NCBI RefSeq assembly: GCF_030272615.1
Contig: NC_081409.1
Location: forward strand, 25,555,406-25,619,405
DNA from: Cryptomeria japonica
Taxonomy: Eukaryota > Streptophyta > Pinopsida > Cupressales > Cupressaceae
Reading direction: 5' to 3'
Length of the DNA: 64,000 bases
Below are positions 57,000 to 64,000 of the stretch, one piece after another. The position numbers and the translations under genes are program-made. The notes beneath the pieces are model-generated. The model was not told the DNA's origin. It saw only the letters and a program-made list of their open reading frames with translations, and ran no database searches. Each line of letters begins with the position of its first letter. Positions within the stretch are counted from its first letter, which is position 1.

Positions 57000-57400
57000 A
57001 AGAACAACTTCTCTATTGACTGGGATTGTTATTTCTGATCTTGACCATAGGTTGTTGCAATATATGAATGGATTTGGGTCAGCTTTGACTGTCACATCAA
57101 CTCCATTGTGTGGGAACTTGATACATCGATGATATGTTGAGGGAACACCTCTCATTTCATGAATCCATGGGCATCCCAAGAGTATGTGAGATCGAGGTCT
57201 AGGACTTGACAAACCACATCTTTTGTAACTGGCCCAACTCTGAGAGGTAAGGTGATTGTGCCCTTGGATGAGCGCTTTTCATCATCATATGTCTTAATGG
57301 TAATTTTGTTTGTAGAATTCATAGCCTTTTCAGAATATCCCAATTGTTTAATAGTGCTTAATGTACAAATGTTTAGACCTGCTCCTCCATCTATCAGGAC
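57000..57400 (-). pseudogene. Retropepsin-like protease remnant, element C
   Basis: It follows TGA at 57401-57403. It shows IDGGAGLNICTL, LPLRVGPVTKDVVCQVLDLD and then a small deletion that destroys the ILLGRPW motif and shifts frame; HGFMK and FIKFPHNGVDV-like words persist beyond it. Confidence 0.72.
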
Positions 57401-57403
57401 TCA

Positions 57404-59963
57404 TTTTATTCGATGTTTGTGTAGGAAGGCTTCAATGTGTAAAGGTGCATTATGTGGCTGGGTTACAGATGCGTCGTCAACTTCTATAAATGTAAGGGAA
57501 TGTGGAATTGAAAGGTATCCCACCATGGCTTGAAACTGGTCCATGTTCAGATTGGTGGGGATGAAAGTGTCTCTCAAAGTTTTGTCAAGAATAGCTTTAT
57601 GTGCAGGGGATATGCGTAAGAGCTCAAGGATGGAAATAAGCACGGGTGTCTTCCCTAACTATACTAACAGATCATACTTTGGCTTGGTTGTTGAGGAAGT
57701 GGTGTTTTTAGCTGGAGCACCTTGCAAAGTGACCTTACCTCATCGATTTGTGACATTACATTCAAAGGTAGGTTCGGAAGAAGATCCAATGCCTTTTAGG
57801 ACAACCTTAGGTCTTTGGGTAGAATTTTCAGGTGTTTTGTCCTTGATAATAATGGTAGAGACATAATTGTCCATCGAAATGTGATTGATAGTTGAATCAT
57901 AGTTATAGGATGCTCTAGTATAGTTGGTCTGCTCATCTGTGGCCTTAGATTTTCCCTTGTCATGTTTTGGGAATGCTTCTTTAAACATTTCATGTTCTTG
58001 ATTGGATGAGTGTCCTTCGATCTCAATGTCTCCTCTATCAATAAGATCTTGTATAATGTTCTTCAGCTGATGACAATTTCCTATTTTATGGCCCTTGCTC
58101 TTGTGATATTCATAGTATTCATCGTCATTCCACCAATTTGGTTTGACCTTTGGCTCATATGGAGGCATAGTTGGAATTATTATTATTTTGTTTGCCACTA
58201 GCTTCTTGAAAGTTGACTCAAGTGGTTCTCCCAATGGGGTGTACTTCCTTCGTGATTTTGAAGTTGTTTGAGTATTCACTTGATTGTTTGTAGAGCTTGA
58301 TCCAAAAAAATGATTTTGGGTCATACTGTATTGGCATCAACAACACCATCATTGACTGTGTTCTTGTTTTTATTCCAAAATCTTGGCTTGTCTTTTCCTT
58401 TAAAGTCCTCTTTGTTTTCTTTGAATATTTTGATGATTCTTGCTCAATTAGGACCTTCTCTATTGCTAAGCCTTTTTCAATGACGTCCTTGAAAGTGGAC
58501 AAACAAGCTTTTCTTAGGTCATAACCAATGTCTTTGTTAACATTTTGGGTGAACATCTCTACCATTTGTTTTTGTGGAATTTCACAAGAGCATCTGCTAG
58601 CTAAATTCCTCCATCTTTGTAAAAATGATGAAAAAGATTCTCCATCCTTTTGCTTGGTGTTTCACAAAGTGGTGACTGATATATCTGTCTCTATGTTGTA
58701 TGAGAAATGTTGGATAAAAGCCTCTACTAGATCACCCCAAGACTTAATTCCAGGTGGGAGTTGGGAGAACCATTCCATAGCTTGATCACCTAGGCTTTGT
58801 GGGAATAATCTCACCAAATATGTCTCTTTTGTTGCCACCTCAATGCAAGATGTGAAAAACTGTCTTATATGTGCCTTAGGATCCCCTTTTCCTTTGTACT
58901 TATCAAACTTAGGTGTCACAAAGTGTGTAGGAAATGGAGGCATTGGAATGCTTTTGTCAAATGGGTAGGGACATATGTCTCTCATTGTGTAAGTTGGTTT
59001 CGGTGTATTTATGTCCTCCATTTTATTTTGTAAGTCCTTAATTTGTTGTTCCAAATTATTCTTAGGTAGAGATCTACTTCTTAGACCATATCCCATTCTT
59101 GAGCCACCGGGTGGAGGAGGAGGATACTGCATATATGGATGGTACTGATCATACAAATGTTCATATGGAGGAGGTCTATAATGATGTTGCATACATGGAC
59201 CACTTGGCATAGAGTCATGATGAGAAATGGAATATTTGTTTTGTCCATGTATACCATACTCTACAGGCATGTCATGAGTTTATTCTAGTGTGTTGCCCCC
59301 AAATTTGACATGGGGTTTCCTTGTGTCTAAATTTTGAACATGCCTTTGGATATCCAATTGCTTTGGTGGTTGGTCCTTAGCATTGGTATGTGATTGAGTA
59401 TATTTTTCTGCATAAGACTTCCATGATGATCTGCAAAGGTGAGTGTCATATGCTTGACCATGTGTATGTGAGACCTCAGATTTTTGAAACAAAGATGATG
59501 GTGATTCAGGAACAATATGTGGTCCTCTATTGCCTCCACTATTAGGCCTCATTTGATCAATGTTGAGGTGAGGTTGTTGCAAAGGTTGATTTTCCATTAT
59601 TTGAGACATGTCAAAATCATGAGGGATCTTGGCTCCACTTTGTGCCATCACTTGTAAGAAATATTGTCTATCTCTCCTCATTATTTCTTCAATCAATTGA
59701 TTGAAATGGGGATCCATAATGGAGTCTTCCACTTCTGCTGAATGTATAGAAAAGTTGTCCATATTCTCATTGTATGTATCATTGTTCTTTGTAGTGTCCA
59801 TGTTGTCAACATTTGGAATGTTTCTATAGGCATCCATGTCAGGTAATGTGGTATGACCAGAATTGAAAAAGACATCATTGTCATACTCATAGGCACTCAT
59901 GTTTGCGGAGTCTTGAGCCTCTTTAGTTTCTCTCCTAGATTTTTGGGAACGGGTTTCAACCAT
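57404..59963 (-). pseudogene. gag remnant of element C
   Basis: It starts MVETRSQKSRRETKEAQ at 59963, and its private breaks are TAA after NTLE, TGA after SVTTL (Cys codon in D) and a one-base frameshift after KVLIEQ. The capsid-like core (GDQAMEWFSQLPPGIKSWGD) is present. The zinc knuckle is damaged: YYEYHKSKGHKIGNC has Tyr in place of the first Cys. The end (LHKHRIK) meets the shared TGA. With no deletions over 100 bp, this is the fullest gag in the window. Confidence 0.85.
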
Positions 59964-61440
59964 GAACTAGGTCTTGACCAAGATGTGTGAGACTAGATGA
60001 AAATGGAAAGAGTATGGAAGACCAAGAGTTGGATGAAAGGTAAATGAATCTGAGGTTTCTTGCAACGTCCAAAGTGTAAGACCAAGTATGTATGTAGTAG
60101 AGTAGGTGTTGCTTCCAAAGAGATGATAGTTTCTCTTGATGAGGTAAGTTGACCTTGACTCTAAGTAAGACCAAATGAGACCCAAAGGTGATAGACCTTG
60201 ATGAGGGACCACTTAGCAAAATGTTGTTGTATGTAGTGTGTTGACAAAGAAAGATGAGGACAAGCAAGTGACCTTTTGACTCAAGTTTAGACAAATATGA
60301 ATGTAAAGCAAGATGTAAAGCAATGATGGACTTTGTGAGACCCAAAGATAGGTTGAATTTTAGATGAAAACCTGGAGAGATAACCTAGGAAGCTCAAGAA
60401 TTCTGAAACTAATTGCTCTTGTTTGTTGAACTGTAAAATTTTTCCAATTTGTGAAGTTGTTTGTTGTGACCAAATTTGAATTTTTGACTATTTTTCCTAA
60501 CAAGAGGACACAATATTGATGAGGACTCAATGTTTGCAAGTGTTTATACTCAAAATGACTCAAAGAAAAGTGTGTTGTTTGATCTTGAATGTTTGAATGT
60601 TTAAAATAAGACAAACACAATTCTTATGGTTGGCCAGGACAATAGTTGTTGATCCCACATGGGGTTTCCCCCGAGGCTACGCTATTCAAAGTGAATACTT
60701 AGATGCTTGAACCCACTGGCTCCACCCTCGACACTCACTTCTTTGGAGCAGCGAAGCATTAGTCCCCATGAAAACTCCCTATGGCAAACTTTGTATATCT
60801 ACTAATAACCGTATGTGTGTGGGTCGCTCCAGAGGTTTGACCTCCTACCCCAACAACTAGAAGGATTTTGGCTTTCTAAAACAAAAAGGTGCTAGTAAGG
60901 GAATCCACTTGTGTGGCCATATATGCGACACTTTCAACTTTGTAAATACAAAAGGCTCCCAGCAGGTAGGGGTTACACCCTACAACTGATCAAATAAATT
61001 TGATCAAACGGTTTTATGGGGAGACATAATGTCGGTATGAACTAATCAACACACGTTACCCATGGCTTTCACCATGGATAGAGTTATTTATAGTGGTTTG
61101 AAAGAGGTGTGTTTTCCTTGCTACCACTTGGGTCATTGTGTCCTCACTATTATTGTGTCCTCACTAGTATTCTTAATGACCACACGGGGAGACAAGCCCT
61201 CTAGAGATTAAACAAAAAGAGCTTATTGCTCAAGACACAAAAGACACTAGTTCAAATTTAGTGCACCAATTGAAGTGTTTGCTAGTCTATGAAAATAAAA
61301 CACACAATAAAGATCAAAAACCCTTGCCAAAATTCTGCAACAAAGATTTGTTAGTAGTTTTGCAATAATACCCCTCCTGCAAGCACACAAGTTAGGTAAA
61401 TTTTAGATCCAAAAGACTTTGTGAAATAGGGGCCTTTGAT
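59964..61440 (-). other. 5' leader of element C, gag-proximal part
   Basis: About 450 bp next to gag matches B and E. The second CGCGTCTGTG array is deleted (expected near 60430). The conserved G+C-richer block is 60640-60990, and the shared leader words (CCACTTGGGTCATT) lie near 61120. No ORF is supported. Confidence 0.55.
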
Positions 61441-61479
61441 AGGACGTTTTTTTGATAGATTCAAAGATATGATTTTCCA

Positions 61480-62440
61480 TGAGTTATTTTGCATCATAAA
61501 AACATACCACCTGTAAAATTTCAAGACATTTCTAGAAATGTAAGAAAATCCAAAAAAAAATGCTAATTTGCTCCAAAAATTATTTTTTTATGAAAACTCA
61601 TAAAAAAATCATACAAAATGCACAATTGATCCAAAAAATCTGAAATGTTTACAGGACACTCTTGATAGCTTTCCAAACCAGCATAATTCTTGCAAACATT
61701 CCAAGCAGTTTGTGCAATATGATCAAAATAATGCAAAACCCTATCTTTCAAAGATCCGATTTTCTAGGAATGATTTTGCATAAAATTCAAAATTACAAAG
61801 AACAAATCCTGTGTATAATTCTGAGATATTTCCAAAAATGTAAGAAAATCCGAAAAATTTGCTCATTTGCTCTCAAAATTAATTTTTTTATGAAAATACA
61901 TAGAAAATTCAACTATGCTCCCAAAACTCTGATTTTTTTACTGAGCATTTGGAATACTATTCTTGACCTACAAATCAAATTTGATGTCAAAAGTCAAAGT
62001 TGTTTGTAAGATTTGATCAAAATAATGAAAAACCCTAATTTTTAAAGATCCATTTTTTTAGGAAATATTGTGCATCAAAATTAGAATCACAAAGAACAAA
62101 TCCTATGTATAAATTAGAGACCTTTCCAAAAATGTAAGAAAATCCAAAAAATTCTCTCATTTTCTCTCAAAATTATTTTTTTATGAAAATTCATAAAATA
62201 TTCATGGAAAATGCAAATGTGCTCCAAAAATTCTGAATTTTGGGTTGAGAGCTCTTGATGTTTTTTTAAACCCGCCAACAAAATTTGGGGCAAAAACTCC
62301 AAGCCATTTGTGAGATTGGATCAAATCTCTCGAAGATTTTGATTTTGTGTCCAAAACCCTAGTTGCACAAGGTTATTCTCCAAATTGTTTTACAAAACCG
62401 CAATATAGGGTTAGAAAAATCTGCAAAAAACATAGATCTA
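61480..62440 (-). repeat. ~300 bp tandem repeats in the leader of element C
   Basis: Three units, each with AAATGTAAGAAAATCC at about 61535, 61837 and 62135, then an A/T-rich body with TTTTTTATGAAAA. The period is about 300 bp. They lie between the primer-binding site (62452-62473) and the leader block, exactly where D and E have a motif array. Confidence 0.75.
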
Positions 62441-62451
62441 ACAAAAATCTA

Positions 62452-62473
62452 TGTCCCACTGGGCGTGCCAAAA
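62452..62473 (-). other. Primer-binding site of element C
   Basis: On the minus strand TTTTGGCACGCCCAGTGGGA and CA directly follow the 5' LTR. Two differences separate it from the site in D. Confidence 0.75.
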
Positions 62474-63271
62474 TGTTTATGGTGAAAATGGATAATGGAA
62501 CAATATTTAAAGACTAAATAGATTCAACCACAAAACCCTAGCCTAACAACAACAAAGATCCACCATAACATATGAAGATTACCTAAGACAATGCAAATCA
62601 AATAAAATCACAAAGATTATACCATCACATGTCCAATAGGGTTTGGATCTCTATTCTTCCTATCTCCATTGATCTTGCTTGATATATTTGCTCTCAGATT
62701 TTATGTGTGCACAAGAGCTCAACAAAGAACATAAGTGTGGTTGCAAGTAGGCTTGATCGCATATGAAAGTTCGAATGCTAGAAGGCTTGATTAGCTGATT
62801 GAATAGAATTGATAGAATGATTAGAAAAGGTTAGGGTTGACAATGAAGGAAACATCTCCTTATATAGAAGACACTATAAGAAATGGAGGGATAAGATTGA
62901 GAGGTGTGAAAGATAAATGGTCGGCTAGGATTAGAGAGTAGGTAAAGGAAATAAGAAAATAATGAGAGGTTAGGTAGTGTAGGAATTAAGAGATGAATGA
63001 CATGTGTCATGGGTAGAAAAGTTTAATGAATTAATTAAATAAATAAAGATTCATTTAATTAATAGAGGAAGTGAGATTAATTAAATAAATAAAATTATTT
63101 ATTTAATTTAGGAAAAGGATAATTTAAATAATGAGAAATAAGGGTAGAAGAGGATAAATGAATTAATTAAATAAATAAAGATTTATTTAATTAATAGAAG
63201 AATTAGGCTTAAAATAATTAAATAAATAAAAATATTTATTTAATTACACTGGATAATTTTAGGTGTCTACA
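62474..63271 (-). repeat. 5' LTR of element C
   Basis: On the minus strand TGTAGACACC to CACCATAAACA, 798 bp. It is shorter than the 3' LTR by a loss in one U3 palindrome (near 63125). TATA box near 62859-62868. ATCTC (63272-63276) is the right target duplication. Confidence 0.9.
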
Positions 63272-64000
63272 ATCTCAAATAATGGAACATCGACCTTTGC
63301 AAGAACCTTAACTCAACATGGATCAAAGGATGCCTAATAGTGGAGGCAATAGAGGACCACTTTGTGTGCCTAAATCACCATCATCTTTGTTTCAAAAACC
63401 TGAGGTCCCACATACACATGGTCAAGCTTATGATACTCACCTTCGCAGACCATTATGGAAGTCTTATGCAGAAAAATATACTCAATCACATAGCAATACT
63501 AAGGACCAACTGCAAAAGCAATTGGATATCCAAAGGCATGTTAAAAATTTGGACACAAGGAAACCCCACGCCAAATTTGGGGGCAACACACTAGAAAAAA
63601 CTCATGACATGCCTGTAGAGTATGGTATACATGGACAAAACAGATATTCCATTCCTCATCATGACTCTATACCAAGTGGTCCATATACGCAACATCACTA
63701 TAGAGCTCCTCCATATGAACATGTGTATGATCAATACCATCCATATATGCAACATGTTCCTCATCCACCTGGTGGCTCAGGCATGGGATATGGTCCAAGA
63801 AGTCGATCTCCACCTAAGAATAATTTGGAACAGCAAATTAAGGACTTACAAAAGAAAATGGAGGAAATTAATACACCGAAGCCAACTTACACAATGAGAG
63901 ACATATGTCCCTATCCATTTGACAAAAGAATTCCAATGCCTCCTTTTCCTACACATTTCATGACACCAAAGTGTGATAAATACAGAGGCAAAGGGGACCC
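63272..64000 (+). pseudogene. gag of element E, resumed after insertion C
   Basis: It continues the reading SQIMEHRPLQEP and meets a TAA (Gln/Leu region in B and C). It is then open through NSGGNRGPLCVPKSPSSLFQ, MPVEYGIHGQNRYSIPHHD, NNLEQQIKDLQKKMEEINTP and RDICPYPFDKRIPMPPFPTH to the window end. The capsid core and zinc knuckle would follow outside the window. Confidence 0.85.

Larger units (their letters stand above)
51377..63271 (-). mobile_element. T1 element C, full length, inside gag of element E
   Basis: LTRs are 62474-63271 (5') and 51377-52193 (3'). Flanks are GTCTC on the left and ATCTC on the right, a 5 bp target duplication with one change. The gag of E continues across once C is removed (GACATGTCTC and CAAATAATGG, as in B). 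Order on the minus strand: 5' LTR, primer-binding site, ~300 bp repeats, leader block, gag, protease, integrase tail, spacer, antisense (plus-strand) PMD gene, hairpin, polypurine tract (52194-52207), 3' LTR. Confidence 0.92.
47968..64000 (+). mobile_element. T1 element E, 5' part, split by element C
   Basis: Parts: 5' LTR 47968-48770, primer-binding site, leader to 51015, gag start 51016-51376, insertion C, gag resumed at 63272 and running off the window. The candidate 5' target duplication is GTAAT (47963-47967). The leader is of the motif-array type like D, and unlike D it keeps the conserved leader block and the gag start. Its 3' half, including any PMD gene, is outside the window. Confidence 0.88.

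Noticed and set aside
63340-63897. Open frames starting MEAIEDHFV and MVYMDKTDI at the right end
   Set aside because: They are out-of-frame readings of gag; the true frame is given by alignment with B and C.

Overview
The window looks like intergenic heterochromatin from a very large plant genome. It is A+T-rich and filled with decayed LTR retrotransposons nested in one another, and I found no credible host gene, tRNA, rRNA or CRISPR array. The ACCGGT-rich Copia-type LTRs and the slow, mutation-riddled nesting fit a gymnosperm (perhaps a cupressophyte conifer). That assignment is an inference, not something the sequence proves.

Left half (1-32546). The outer element is a Ty3/gypsy-like family I call T2, whose 5' LTR starts before the window and whose 3' LTR is 31126-32546. 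Into it have landed: element A of family T1 (in the T2 5' LTR; only its 3' part, 1-5834, is in view), element B of T1 (minus strand, 7361-17215, in the T2 leader), and a third family, T3 (18031-27414), which itself holds a Copia-type solo LTR (23178-24689). A ~600 bp unassigned stretch follows T2 (32547-33141).

Right half (33142-64000). The outer element is a minus-strand Copia/SIRE-like retrotransposon (G). Its 3' LTR is split by a full-length T1 element, D (33769-44136, target duplication GAAAT). Its downstream charged ORF is cut by T1 element E, which starts at 47968 and leaves the window. E's gag is in turn split by an opposite-strand T1 element, C (51377-63271).

T1 is the most interesting resident. 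Copies B, C and D encode a broken gag, a retropepsin-like domain and the extreme C-terminal GPY/F tail of integrase; reverse transcriptase, RNase H and the integrase core are absent in the same way from each. T1 is therefore non-autonomous and would need proteins from elsewhere. Between the integrase tail and the 3' LTR, on the opposite strand, copies A, B, C and D carry an accessory gene: a TATA box, a 22-codon first exon, a GT-AG intron, and a second exon encoding a plant mobile domain (PMD) followed by a coiled coil. The intron holds arrays of a CGCGTCTGTG-like motif, also found in the 5' leader, and in B, C and D a minisatellite.

T1, T2 and T3 have different LTRs and coding regions but share the TGTAGACACC terminus, the polypurine tract, a hairpin followed by a second purine tract 100-185 bp upstream of the 3' LTR, a leader block, and (T1, T3 clearly) the same primer-binding site. 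They look like a guild of non-autonomous elements served by the same absent helper.
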